Assembly (NCBI GenBank): GCA_934444765.1
Contig: CAKSDC010000001.1
Span: 230,411-294,410 of the forward strand
Reading direction: 5' to 3'
Source of the DNA: an uncultured Oscillospiraceae bacterium
GTDB taxonomy: Bacteria > Bacillota > Clostridia > Oscillospirales > Ruminococcaceae
Length of the DNA stretch: 64,000 bases
This document shows, piece after piece, positions 7,456 to 17,211 of this stretch (position 1 is its first letter; each line of letters begins with the position of its first letter). The notes beneath the pieces are model-generated. The model made no database searches. It saw only the letters and a program-made list of their open reading frames with translations, and had not been told where the DNA came from. Made by a program: the position numbers and the translations under genes.

Positions 7456-9534
7456 TTGTCGACGTTAGTTATAGTGGAGTCTCCTGCAAAGGCTAAGACT
7501 ATACAAAAATATTTGGGTAACGATTATGAAGTGGTGGCTTCTATGGGTCACATTATAGACTTACCTAAGTCTAAAATAGGTGTGGATATAGAAAATAACT
7601 TTACACCAGTATATATCGAAATGAAAGGCAAAGAAGACGTTATCAAACTTCTAAAGAAAGAGGCTAAAAAGTGCGATAACATATATCTTGCTACTGACCC
7701 CGACAGAGAGGGCGAGGCTATCTCATGGCATATTGCTAATATGTTAAACCTAAACTTAGAAGACCCTAACAGAGTTACTTTTAATGAAATCACTAAAAGC
7801 GGTGTCAAGGTGGGTATGGATAACCCCCGTAAAATAGATTTAGACTTAGTAAACGCTCAACAGACCAGAAGAATATTAGATAGAATAGTAGGCTACAAAT
7901 TAAGTCCTTTTCTCTGGAAGAAGGTAAAGCGTGGCTTATCTGCTGGTAGAGTTCAATCTGTAGCAGTTAGACTGGTAGTAGATAGAGAACTTGAAATTAG
8001 AGCCTTTAAACCTAAAGAGTATTGGTCTATAGACGGCACTTTTACCGCTCCACCAAGTAGAAAGGTATTTTCTGCAAAGTTGGTAGCCATAAACGGTAAA
8101 AAACAAGAGATTAACAATGAAGAAGAGTCTAACGCAATACTTAAAAGTTTAGAGGGTGCAGAGTATACCATTTCCACCGTCAAAAAGCGTGTTACTAAAA
8201 AAAATCCTGCTCCACCATTTATAACTTCCACACTACAACAGGAAGCGTCCAGAAGAATGGGTTTTCAGGCTCGTAGAACGATGAAGACTGCTCAGGAACT
8301 ATACGAAGGTATCGAAATAGAGGGCATAGGCTTGATAGGTTTAATCACTTATATGCGTACAGATAGTTTAAGAGTGTCCAAAGAGGCACAAGAACAGGCA
8401 AGCGAATACATCTTGCAAGTTTACGGAAAAGACTATCTACCAGATAAGCCAAGAGTATTTAAGACTAAAGCTAACGCTCAGGATGCCCATGAGGCTATTA
8501 GACCTTCTATGCCACAACTTACTCCTGAAAAGGTTAAAAGTAGTCTAACTACTGACCAGTACAAGCTATACAAGTTGATTTGGGAGAGGTTTATAGCCAG
8601 TCAAATGGCTAACGCCCTATTGGATACCGTATCCGCAGATATACAGGCTAACGACTGTACGTTTAGAGCGTCGGGATACTCCGTAAAGTTCGACGGCTAC
8701 ACCGTACTATACGAAGAAAGCAAAGATACTAAGGACGAAGAAAACAACAAGGTACTACCTCCTTTAGAAGTAGGTCAAGTATTAAAGTTGAAAACCTTAG
8801 TAGGTAATCAGCACTTTACACAACCACCTTCAAGATATACCGAAGCTACTTTAATTAAGGCTCTTGAAGAGAACGGTATAGGTAGACCAAGTACTTACGC
8901 TCCTACTATTACTACTATAGTATCTAAGTTCTATGTGGAACGTGACGGCAAACAGTTAAAACCTACTGCTTTAGGTGAGGTCATAACCGACCTAATGAAA
9001 GAACACTTCAAAAATATAGTAGACGTTAAGTTTACCGCTAAGATGGAAAGCAATCTTGATGAAGTGGAAAAGGGTAAAAAAGGTTGGATAGATACTCTAA
9101 ACGTATTCTATGACGACTTCGCTAAAACCTTAGCTAAAGCTGAAAAGGCTATGGAAGGCAAAAGAGTTAAAATTCCTGATGAAACTACTGACGTTATCTG
9201 TGACGTCTGTGGTAAGAATATGGTAATAAAGATTGGTAGGTTCGGAAAGTTTTTAGCTTGCCCAGGTTTCCCTGAATGTACTAACACCAAAAAGATAGTA
9301 GAGGCTACTAAAGGTACTTGTCCACTATGTGGCAAGAGAGTAGTAGCTAAAAAGTCCAAAAAGGGTAGAACCTTCTACGGTTGTGAAGGATATCCCGACT
9401 GCAACTTTATGACTTGGTATACTCCTGTAGAAGATAAATGTCCTAAGTGTGGCAGTTCGCTATTTAAAAAAGGTGGAAAGAACGGAAAACTACTCTGTGA
9501 AAAGCCTAACTGTGGCTATGAAAGGAGTTTATAG
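7456..9534 (+). CDS. topA: DNA topoisomerase I
   Basis: Type IA topoisomerase relaxing negative supercoils. TTG 7456 is nine bases from AAGGAG (7441-7446); a TTG nine bases earlier touches the SD and is unlikely. The N-terminal Toprim domain starts STLVIVESPAKAKTIQKYLG and includes ATDPDREGEAI. The catalytic tyrosine is in LITYMRTDS (about residue 295). Three C-terminal four-cysteine zinc ribbons follow, starting CDVCGK, CPLCGK and CPKCGS. The size of about 690 residues is standard. trmFO starts three bases downstream, so both are co-transcribed. Confidence 0.97.
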   Translation: MSTLVIVESPAKAKTIQKYLGNDYEVVASMGHIIDLPKSKIGVDIENNFTPVYIEMKGKEDVIKLLKKEAKKCDNIYLATDPDREGEAISWHIANMLNLNLEDPNRVTFNEITKSGVKVGMDNPRKIDLDLVNAQQTRRILDRIVGYKLSPFLWKKVKRGLSAGRVQSVAVRLVVDRELEIRAFKPKEYWSIDGTFTAPPSRKVFSAKLVAINGKKQEINNEEESNAILKSLEGAEYTISTVKKRVTKKNPAPPFITSTLQQEASRRMGFQARRTMKTAQELYEGIEIEGIGLIGLITYMRTDSLRVSKEAQEQASEYILQVYGKDYLPDKPRVFKTKANAQDAHEAIRPSMPQLTPEKVKSSLTTDQYKLYKLIWERFIASQMANALLDTVSADIQANDCTFRASGYSVKFDGYTVLYEESKDTKDEENNKVLPPLEVGQVLKLKTLVGNQHFTQPPSRYTEATLIKALEENGIGRPSTYAPTITTIVSKFYVERDGKQLKPTALGEVITDLMKEHFKNIVDVKFTAKMESNLDEVEKGKKGWIDTLNVFYDDFAKTLAKAEKAMEGKRVKIPDETTDVICDVCGKNMVIKIGRFGKFLACPGFPECTNTKKIVEATKGTCPLCGKRVVAKKSKKGRTFYGCEGYPDCNFMTWYTPVEDKCPKCGSSLFKKGGKNGKLLCEKPNCGYERSL

Positions 9535-9537
9535 TAT

Positions 9538-10848
9538 ATGGTAGTAAGTGTAATAGGTGGAGGTTTAGCAGGCTGTGAGGCTTCATGGCAATTGGCTAAC
9601 TATGGTATTCAAGTAAACCTATACGAAATGAAACCTGAAAAGTATACTCCTGCACATCACTATAAAAACCTATGTGAGTTAGTATGTTCCAATTCGCTAA
9701 AAGCGTCACGTTTAGAGAGTTCTGCTGGTCTGTTGAAAGCTGAAATGGAACGTTTAGGCTCTATAACAGTACCTTGTGCAAAGGCTACTTCTGTAGAGGC
9801 TGGCGGAGCTTTAGCAGTGGATAGAGAAAAGTTTTCCGACTTAGTAACCGAAAAGATAAAGTCTAATCCGCTAATACACGTAGTGGAAGAGGAAGTATTA
9901 GAAGTTCCTAAGGGACAGAACGTTATAATAGCTACAGGTCCTTTAACTGCTGGAGCGTTGGCAGACTCTATTAAGTCACTATGTGGGGACTATCTTAGCT
10001 TTTTTGACTCTGCTTCTCCTATAGTCACGTTCGATAGTTTGGATAAAGACTTGGTATTTTTTGCCTCACGTTACGATAGGGGCGACGCTGACTATATAAA
10101 CTGTCCTATGAACCAAGAGGAATACGAGGCTTTTTATAACGCTTTGGTATCTGCTGAAACCGTTAAACTGAAAGAGTTCGAAACTACCACTTTTAAAGTC
10201 TATGAAGGTTGTATGCCTATAGAAGTAATAGCTAAACGTGGTGCTGATACTATGCGTTTTGGACCTTTAAAGCCTGTAGGTCTAAAAGACCCTCGTACAG
10301 ATAGAAGACCTTATGCAGTAGTTCAGCTTAGAAAAGAAAACAAAGAGGGTACTCTGTACAACTTAGTAGGATTTCAAACTAACTTAAAGTTCGGCGAGCA
10401 AAAACGAGTATTTTCTATGATTACTGGTCTACAAAATGCCGAGTTTGTAAGATATGGTGTAATGCACCGAAACTCTTTTATAGATAGTCCAAGACTACTA
10501 AACAGTAACTTTTCTTTGAAGAGTGACCCTAATGTGTACTTTGCAGGTCAGATTACTGGTGTAGAAGGCTATATGGAAAGTGCCATGAGTGGTATTATAG
10601 CAGGTCATAGTATGGCAAGAAGACTATTAAATAAACCTCAAATAGTGTTACCTTTGGATACTATGTGTGGTGCTATGTGTAACTATATCAGCGATACCTA
10701 TATTAAAGACTTTCAACCTATGGGTAGTAACATGGGTATACTTCCTGAACTTCCTGTACGTATTAAGGATAAAAAGTTAAAGTATGCCGAATATTCAAAG
10801 CGTGCATTAGCGTCCTTAGAAGAGGCACTATCAAAAGTAGGTCTATAG
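9538..10848 (+). CDS. trmFO: Methylenetetrahydrofolate-tRNA-(uracil-5-)-methyltransferase TrmFO
   Basis: TrmFO makes m5U54 in the tRNA T-loop using methylene-THF and FADH2. The FAD-binding loop VIGGGLAGCEA is at the very N-terminus. The family segment LCELVCSNSLKA and the catalytic-cysteine segment VYEGCMPIEV are both present, and GQITGVEGYMESAMSG closes the FAD site. The length of 436 residues is normal. The topA-trmFO neighbourhood is the typical Firmicute arrangement. Confidence 0.96.
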   Translation: MVVSVIGGGLAGCEASWQLANYGIQVNLYEMKPEKYTPAHHYKNLCELVCSNSLKASRLESSAGLLKAEMERLGSITVPCAKATSVEAGGALAVDREKFSDLVTEKIKSNPLIHVVEEEVLEVPKGQNVIIATGPLTAGALADSIKSLCGDYLSFFDSASPIVTFDSLDKDLVFFASRYDRGDADYINCPMNQEEYEAFYNALVSAETVKLKEFETTTFKVYEGCMPIEVIAKRGADTMRFGPLKPVGLKDPRTDRRPYAVVQLRKENKEGTLYNLVGFQTNLKFGEQKRVFSMITGLQNAEFVRYGVMHRNSFIDSPRLLNSNFSLKSDPNVYFAGQITGVEGYMESAMSGIIAGHSMARRLLNKPQIVLPLDTMCGAMCNYISDTYIKDFQPMGSNMGILPELPVRIKDKKLKYAEYSKRALASLEEALSKVGL

Positions 10849-10882
10849 ATATTAAAATATTTTTTGAAAGGACTTTTTGCTT

Positions 10883-11863
10883 ATGAAGATTATAGTAGAC
10901 GCATTCGGTGGCGATAATTCTCCATTAGCCGTTATTCAGGGTAGTGCCGATGCTGTTAAAGACTTCGGTATTACAGTAATACTATCTGGTGATGAGGCTA
11001 AGATTAAACAGGTCGCTAAAGATAACAACGTAAGTCTAAACGGCATAGAGATTATACATTCACCTTCGGTTATAGACATTCACGAAGAACCTACAAGCAT
11101 ACTAAAACAACACCGAGATTGCTCTATGGCGGTAGGACTTCAAGCGTTGGCAGACGATAAGGGCGACGCATTCGTGTGTGCTGGCAGTACGGGAGCTTTG
11201 ATAGTAGGTGCTACTTTTATAGCTAAACGTATGAAAGGCATTAAACGTCCTGCATTAGCTCCAGTGATGCCTTCGGAGAGTAACTACTTTATGCTATTAG
11301 ATGCTGGTGCTAATACCGATTGTAGACCTGAATTTTTGGTTCAGTTTGCTATTATGGGTACTGCGTATATGAAAAACGTTATGGGATATCAAAATCCACG
11401 AGTAGGATTACTGAACATAGGTGCAGAAGATACCAAAGGTAGAGAATTAGAAGTTGAAGCGTACAAGCTATTAAAACAAGCACCTATCAACTTTGCAGGC
11501 AACTGTGAGGCAAGGGATATTCCAAGTGGTAAGTTTGACGTAATAGTCTCCGACGGCTTTACTGGTAACATAGCATTAAAACTCTATGAGGGTATGGCTA
11601 AGTTCTTTGGTAACGAACTTAAGTCTATACTAACCAGTAGTTTAAAGTCTAAAATAGGAGCGTTATTCCTATTAGACAGAGTAAACGAATTTAAGGCTAA
11701 AGTAGACTACAAAGAAGTCGGTGGAGCAGTACTGCTTGGAATTTCTAAACCAGTAATTAAGGCTCATGGCAGTTCGGACGCAAGGGCATTCTATAATGCT
11801 ATTAGACAAGCTAAACAGTGTATCGACGGCAAAATTATCGACACTATTAAAGATAATATATAA
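10883..11863 (+). CDS. plsX: Phosphate acyltransferase PlsX
   Basis: PlsX converts acyl-ACP to acyl-phosphate, the first step of phosphatidic acid synthesis in most Gram-positives. ATG 10883 is ten bases after GAAAGGA (10866-10872), better than the TTG at 10877. Motifs are IIVDAFGGDNSP, GSTGALIVGATFI, LLDAGANTDCRPE, LLNIGAEDTKG and VSDGFTGNIALK. It forms a tight run with rnc. The acpP gene commonly found between plsX and rnc is missing here. Confidence 0.95.
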   Translation: MKIIVDAFGGDNSPLAVIQGSADAVKDFGITVILSGDEAKIKQVAKDNNVSLNGIEIIHSPSVIDIHEEPTSILKQHRDCSMAVGLQALADDKGDAFVCAGSTGALIVGATFIAKRMKGIKRPALAPVMPSESNYFMLLDAGANTDCRPEFLVQFAIMGTAYMKNVMGYQNPRVGLLNIGAEDTKGRELEVEAYKLLKQAPINFAGNCEARDIPSGKFDVIVSDGFTGNIALKLYEGMAKFFGNELKSILTSSLKSKIGALFLLDRVNEFKAKVDYKEVGGAVLLGISKPVIKAHGSSDARAFYNAIRQAKQCIDGKIIDTIKDNI

Positions 11864-11892
11864 AGTTAGAATATAGTTAGGAGTGGTACTTT

Positions 11893-12603
11893 ATGACATC
11901 TGATATTGATATTAACGCTATTAAAGAGTTTCAAAAAATTATAGGCTATACCTACAACAACGAAAGTCTATTAATAGAAGCTCTTACCCATTCTTCATTT
12001 GCTAACGAAAGCAAGAAGAATAGAAAGAATAACGAACGTCTTGAATTTTTGGGCGATAGTGTACTATCGTTAGTAGTATCTAAGCATCTGTTTAAGCACT
12101 ATAAACATCTACCAGAAGGCGAACTTACCAAAATTAGAGCCTCTTTAGTGTGCGAAAAGGCACTGTTCGAGTTTGCAAAGACTATCCACTTAGGAGAGTA
12201 CATTCTATTGGGTAAGGGAGAAGAACACACTGGAGGCAGAGAACGACCTTCCATAGTATCCGACGCTTTTGAAGCCGTAATAGCTTCTATGTATTTAGAC
12301 GGCGGTTTTGAACCCGTTGAAAAGTATATTCTTGGATTTGTACCTAAAGATATTAAAAGTAATCCTGTAGTTTTCAACGACTTCAAAACTGTACTACAAG
12401 AGGTTATACAAAAAAATCCTGAAGAACGTGTTGAGTATGTATTGGTAGAAGAAAACGGTCCAGAACATAGCAAGGCTTTTGTAGTAAACGTATGTTTAAA
12501 TAGCAACGTAATAGGCACTGGTTGTGCTAAGAGCAAAAAGGAGGCGGAACAGTTAGCCGCTAAAGAGGCTTTACACTTAATGGGTTATGACATTGCACAA
12601 TAA
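11893..12603 (+). CDS. rnc: Ribonuclease III
   Basis: Double-strand-specific endoribonuclease for rRNA and mRNA processing. The signature NERLEFLGDSVLSLVV is at about residues 42-57, the second acidic motif SDAFEAVIASMYLDGG near 127, and a C-terminal dsRBD ends KSKKEAEQLAAKEALHLM. The length of 236 residues is standard. The SD TAGGAGTGG precedes the start. It overlaps the downstream radical SAM gene by 17 bases, so translation is probably coupled. Confidence 0.96.
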   Translation: MTSDIDINAIKEFQKIIGYTYNNESLLIEALTHSSFANESKKNRKNNERLEFLGDSVLSLVVSKHLFKHYKHLPEGELTKIRASLVCEKALFEFAKTIHLGEYILLGKGEEHTGGRERPSIVSDAFEAVIASMYLDGGFEPVEKYILGFVPKDIKSNPVVFNDFKTVLQEVIQKNPEERVEYVLVEENGPEHSKAFVVNVCLNSNVIGTGCAKSKKEAEQLAAKEALHLMGYDIAQ

Positions 12604-13588
12604 TATATCTATATTCGTTGCACACGTAGGGTGTCCGAACGTGTGTAGCTTTTGTAATCAGCATACTATTAGCGGAAGTCAAAAAGCACCTACTACTTTA
12701 GAAGTGGACGCTATATGTAAAGAGGCTTTTCAACGCATAAAAGATAAGTCTAATACCGAAATAGCGTTTTTTGGTGGAAGTTTTACCGCTATAGAACCTA
12801 ACTATATGCTATCCTTGTTACAAGTGGTACAAAAGTACATCGGTAATGGTGGATTTTATGGTATTAGAGTATCCACACGTCCAGACTGCATATCTAAAGA
12901 AGTTTTGGAAGTACTAAAACAGTATCATGTAACTTCTATAGAGTTAGGCTGTCAAAGTATGTGCGACGACGTTCTTACTGCTAATAAACGTGGACATACC
13001 ACTAAAGACGTATACCACGCTTGCGACCTTATTAGACAGTACGATTTTGAACTTGGTCTACAAATGATGGTAGGTCTGTACAAGAGTACTATACAAGATG
13101 AATACTATACGGCTAATCAAATAGTAGCTTTAAAACCTGATACCGTTAGAATATATCCAGTATGTGTTCTAAAAGGTACTGAATTAGCAGAACTATATCT
13201 AAAAGGGGAGTATACTCTATACGATATGGATACTATTATAGACGTATGTTGCAACTTACTACTAAAGTTCGATAGTAACGATATCAAGGTGATAAAGTGT
13301 GGTCTTCACGCCTCCGAAATGGTGGAAACCGACTTAGTAGCGGGTTACTATCATCCAGCTTTTAGAGAACTCTGTGAAAGTAGAATATATCGTAAAAGTA
13401 TTCAGTCTATTATAGAGTTAAATCCAAACCTTAAACACTATAGCATAGTAGTATCTAACCGATACATCAGCATGGCTAAAGGACAGAAAAAGTCTAACGT
13501 ACAATACTTTAAAGATATGGGAATAAGTGTTTCAATTAAAGGTTCAGAGGGTTTAAACAAGTACGAAACTAACTTGGAAGTAGAATAA
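12587..13588 (+). CDS. Radical SAM protein, Elp3-like
   Basis: 333 residues. The 4Fe-4S motif is CPNVCSFCNQ (Cx3Cx2C) near residue 16, followed by the SAM-binding glycine segment IAFFGGSFTAIE and the Elp3-type stretches STRPDCISKE, ELGCQSM and LQMMVGL. It belongs to the group of Elp3/oxygen-independent-coproporphyrinogen-like enzymes commonly encoded between rnc and smc in clostridia. The substrate is unknown; tRNA modification is one possibility. It lacks the acetyltransferase domain of true Elp3. Confidence 0.8.
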   Translation: MTLHNNISIFVAHVGCPNVCSFCNQHTISGSQKAPTTLEVDAICKEAFQRIKDKSNTEIAFFGGSFTAIEPNYMLSLLQVVQKYIGNGGFYGIRVSTRPDCISKEVLEVLKQYHVTSIELGCQSMCDDVLTANKRGHTTKDVYHACDLIRQYDFELGLQMMVGLYKSTIQDEYYTANQIVALKPDTVRIYPVCVLKGTELAELYLKGEYTLYDMDTIIDVCCNLLLKFDSNDIKVIKCGLHASEMVETDLVAGYYHPAFRELCESRIYRKSIQSIIELNPNLKHYSIVVSNRYISMAKGQKKSNVQYFKDMGISVSIKGSEGLNKYETNLEVE

Positions 13589-13617
13589 ATATCGAGTAAA
13601 AGGATTATTATGTATAT

Positions 13618-16600
13618 ATGCGTTTAAAATCTTTACAGTTGCAGGGGTTTAAGTCGTTCCCTGATAAGATAGAACTTACTTTTGATGACGGCTTAACTGC
13701 CGTGGTAGGTCCTAACGGTAGTGGAAAGAGTAATATTGGTGATGCCGTACGTTGGGTACTTGGTGAACAGTCAAGTAAAAACCTTAGAGGTAACAAAATG
13801 GAAGACGTTATCTTTGCAGGAACTAAGTCACGTAATGCAAGTGGTTTTGCCTCTGTTACTCTAACTATAGATAATACCGATAGAGGTCTTGAAGTGGATA
13901 GCGACACGGTGTCGGTTAATAGAAAACTGTTCCGTAGTGGTGATAGTGAGTACTCTATTAATGGCAAATCGGTACGATTAAAGGATATCAGCGAACTGTT
14001 TATGGATACTGGTCTTGGTCGTGATGGTTATTCTATTATAGGTCAGGGCAGAATATCCGAAATAGTCAGTGCTAAGAGTTCCGAACGTAGAGAAATATTT
14101 GAAGAGGCTTCTGGTATTTCTAAGTTTAAGTACAAAAAGGTAGAGGCACAAAGAAAACTTGACCTTGCAGAAGAAAATATAGTTCGACTAAATGACATAG
14201 TATCAGAACTTGAAAGTAGGTTAGAACCTTTAAAAGTTCAATCCGAAAAGGCTAAACAGTACTTAGTACTCGCTGAAAGACGCAAAAGTATAGAAGTATC
14301 AGTATGGCTATTTAAAATTAACGACCTACGCTATGCTTTAGAGGGGCTTAAAGAACGTATCAATATAGCTAACTCTCAATACACCACCTTAGAGGCTAAA
14401 GTAGAAGATAGTGAACTTGAAATTCAAAACAAGTACTCTAAAATGCAAGAAAGCTCGGCTAAGGTTGACGACCTGCAAACTGAAATATTACGCTCACAAC
14501 AGAAAGCCTCTAACAGTCAATCGGAAGTGGCAGTATATAAAAATGATATTCAACACGCTGAACAGAAACTTGAAGAACTAAACCGTTCCATTAAAGATAG
14601 CGATACTATTAAAGATAGTCTATCTAAAAAGATTGAAAGTCTTAATAACGATATAGCTACTTTAAGTAACGATTTAGAAGTGCTATCTAAAGACATACTA
14701 CTAAAAGACGATACTATATCTACTTTAAAAACTTCCATGGATACTTTAGAACTAAAAAATACTAACGTATCCAACAGTATAGAAGAAGTAAACGGTAGCA
14801 TACATCAAAACCGCTTGATAGTCACTTCCTGTGAAACTACCATACAAGAGGCTACTCTACAACTTAATACTTTAGACGACCACGCTAAAGAGTTAGAGGC
14901 TATCTGTAATGGGTATCTATTAGATGCCGAAAACGTAAAGTCGAAGATTGCAGAGTGTTCTAACTTAGATACAGAACTGAATAACAGACTATCTGGCTTT
15001 GAAAGACTACTATCTAACAAGAGTGAAAAGTTAAAAGAACTTAATAGTAACTATCAAACTAATTCGCTAAGTATTAAGGATAGTCAGCATAGAGTTAAAA
15101 TACTTACAGACTTAGAAGACTCTATGGAAGGTTTTTCAAAGTCCGTTAAACTGATATTCAAGGCAGTAGAAAGAGGACAGTTGAACGGAGTATTCGGAAC
15201 GGTAGCTAAACTATTCACTACTAAAAATGAATATACTACCGCTATAGAAACTGCCCTTGGTGGTACTATGCAGAACATAATAGTTCAAAATGAAGACGTT
15301 GCAAAACGTTGCATCAGATACTTACACGATATCAACGGTGGTAGAGCTACTTTTTTACCAACTACTTCGATTAGTGCAAAAGATTTTAACGTTCCTAACC
15401 TATCCAATGAGTTTGGCTATGTGGATATGGCTAATAACTTAGTATCCTGTGATAGTGCATTCGATAATATTAAAAGCAGTCTATTAGGCAGAATAGTAGT
15501 AATGGAAAGTATAGACTGTGCTACTGTTACCGCTAAAAAGTTCGGTTATAGGTTTAAGATAGTCACTTTAGACGGTCAAGTAGTAAATGCAGGAGGTTCA
15601 TTTACTGGAGGTTCGGCAGTACATTCAGGGGGAATATTCTCTCGTAAGGTTGAAATAGATACTATTAACTCTCAGTTAGTGGAACTTTTGCGTACTCAAG
15701 AGGCTTTAGTTAGTGAGCGTAACGACTTGCAATCTGAAGTGGATAGTATAGATACTAACACGGTATCTTTAAGACAGCAGATATTCGATAATAGAACTGA
15801 TAAGGTTCAGTTGGAGGCAGAGTATAAACGTCTATTAGATACCGCTAAGCAGTTACAAGATACTATTAACTCTAACGATAGTCAAAATAGTGTGCTAACT
15901 GAAAAGATTAATACTTCTACTGAAAAGTTACAAGTTGCCAATGACGTTCTAAAGACGCTATCCAGTAAGTTGGATAGTCTAAAGTTGGAACTTCAAGAAA
16001 CGCTATCCAATAAGGAAACGTTGAATACACAACATTCTAACTTAGTACAACGAGTATATAGTCTTAGAGTGTTAGAGGCTGAACGTTCTAAAGACTTGCT
16101 TAACTTTAAAGCTACTTTGAACTCTACTATAGAAGAACTTTCTAACGTGGATAGTAACTTAGAAAGAGTATCTAAAGAGATAGCTATTCAAAAAGATACT
16201 ATCGAAAGTAGAAAAAAGTCTATTCAAGATAGCGAAACTTTAGAAAAGGCTCTATCCGAAAAGATAGTATCTTTAAAAGGAGAAGTTTCTAAGTGGCAAG
16301 CAGTACACCGTCAGTATGAACAGGAAGTAACCACTATTAGAATGGCTTTAAAATCGGTTAATGAGGACAAAGAAAAACTTTCAAGGGAGTTAATAAGGCT
16401 TGAAGAACGTAAGAATACTACTCAACGGGACTATGATGACCTAATAGCACAACTATTCGACGTATATGAAATGACTTTTTCGGAAGCAGAAGAGTTTGCC
16501 TCTAAAGTTAAGATAGTAGACGTTAAATCTGCTCAACGTGAACTGGTGGATATCAAGAGTAGTATTAAATCTTTAGGACACGTAAACGTATCCGCTATAG

Positions 16601-17187
16601 ATGAGTACAAGGAAGTATCGGAACGCTACTCTTTTATGAACGAACAGTTGGACGATACTAAAAAGTCTAAACTGGAACTTGAAAAGATTATAGCTAACCT
16701 TACTAACAGTATGAAGTCTACTTTTACCGAAAACTTCTATAAGATTAACGAACACTTTAAACAGATATTCGTTGAACTGTTCGGTGGTGGTAGTGCTGAG
16801 TTAGTACTAACCGATACCGAAGACGTTCTAAACTGTGGTATAGAAATAGTAGTAGCTCCCCCTGGAAAAGTTATTAAAAACTTAATATCGTTATCTGGTG
16901 GAGAACAAGCCTTTGTAGCTATAGCTATCTACTTTGCCATACTAAAGGTTAAGCCTTCGCCATTCTGCATACTGGACGAAATAGACGCTCCTTTAGATGA
17001 AGTAAACGTTCGTAAGTATGCGGTGTATCTACATAGGTATTTAGAACATACTCAATTTATAGTAGTAACTCATAGACGTGGCACTATGGAAAGTGCTAAC
17101 GTACTATATGGAGTTACTATGCAAAAAGATGGCGTTTCTAAGTTGCTTAAAATGGAACAGAAAGACGTTCCTACTCAAAACTTTTAG
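13618..17187 (+). CDS. smc: Chromosome segregation protein SMC
   Basis: 1189 residues, the full bacterial SMC length. The N-terminal ATPase half has Walker A GPNGSGKSN (about residues 33-41). Coiled coil follows to about 500, the hinge spans about 510-660 with the conserved GG cluster AGGSFTGGS, and a second coiled coil follows. The C-terminal head holds the signature LSGGEQAF (about 1091) and Walker B FCILDEIDAPLD. SMC organises and segregates the nucleoid with ScpAB. ATG 13618 is preceded by AAAGGATT. An ATG eight bases earlier runs into a stop. Confidence 0.97.
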   Translation: MRLKSLQLQGFKSFPDKIELTFDDGLTAVVGPNGSGKSNIGDAVRWVLGEQSSKNLRGNKMEDVIFAGTKSRNASGFASVTLTIDNTDRGLEVDSDTVSVNRKLFRSGDSEYSINGKSVRLKDISELFMDTGLGRDGYSIIGQGRISEIVSAKSSERREIFEEASGISKFKYKKVEAQRKLDLAEENIVRLNDIVSELESRLEPLKVQSEKAKQYLVLAERRKSIEVSVWLFKINDLRYALEGLKERINIANSQYTTLEAKVEDSELEIQNKYSKMQESSAKVDDLQTEILRSQQKASNSQSEVAVYKNDIQHAEQKLEELNRSIKDSDTIKDSLSKKIESLNNDIATLSNDLEVLSKDILLKDDTISTLKTSMDTLELKNTNVSNSIEEVNGSIHQNRLIVTSCETTIQEATLQLNTLDDHAKELEAICNGYLLDAENVKSKIAECSNLDTELNNRLSGFERLLSNKSEKLKELNSNYQTNSLSIKDSQHRVKILTDLEDSMEGFSKSVKLIFKAVERGQLNGVFGTVAKLFTTKNEYTTAIETALGGTMQNIIVQNEDVAKRCIRYLHDINGGRATFLPTTSISAKDFNVPNLSNEFGYVDMANNLVSCDSAFDNIKSSLLGRIVVMESIDCATVTAKKFGYRFKIVTLDGQVVNAGGSFTGGSAVHSGGIFSRKVEIDTINSQLVELLRTQEALVSERNDLQSEVDSIDTNTVSLRQQIFDNRTDKVQLEAEYKRLLDTAKQLQDTINSNDSQNSVLTEKINTSTEKLQVANDVLKTLSSKLDSLKLELQETLSNKETLNTQHSNLVQRVYSLRVLEAERSKDLLNFKATLNSTIEELSNVDSNLERVSKEIAIQKDTIESRKKSIQDSETLEKALSEKIVSLKGEVSKWQAVHRQYEQEVTTIRMALKSVNEDKEKLSRELIRLEERKNTTQRDYDDLIAQLFDVYEMTFSEAEEFASKVKIVDVKSAQRELVDIKSSIKSLGHVNVSAIDEYKEVSERYSFMNEQLDDTKKSKLELEKIIANLTNSMKSTFTENFYKINEHFKQIFVELFGGGSAELVLTDTEDVLNCGIEIVVAPPGKVIKNLISLSGGEQAFVAIAIYFAILKVKPSPFCILDEIDAPLDEVNVRKYAVYLHRYLEHTQFIVVTHRRGTMESANVLYGVTMQKDGVSKLLKMEQKDVPTQNF

Positions 17188-17211
17188 ACTATTTTAAAAG
17201 GAGATTGTATT

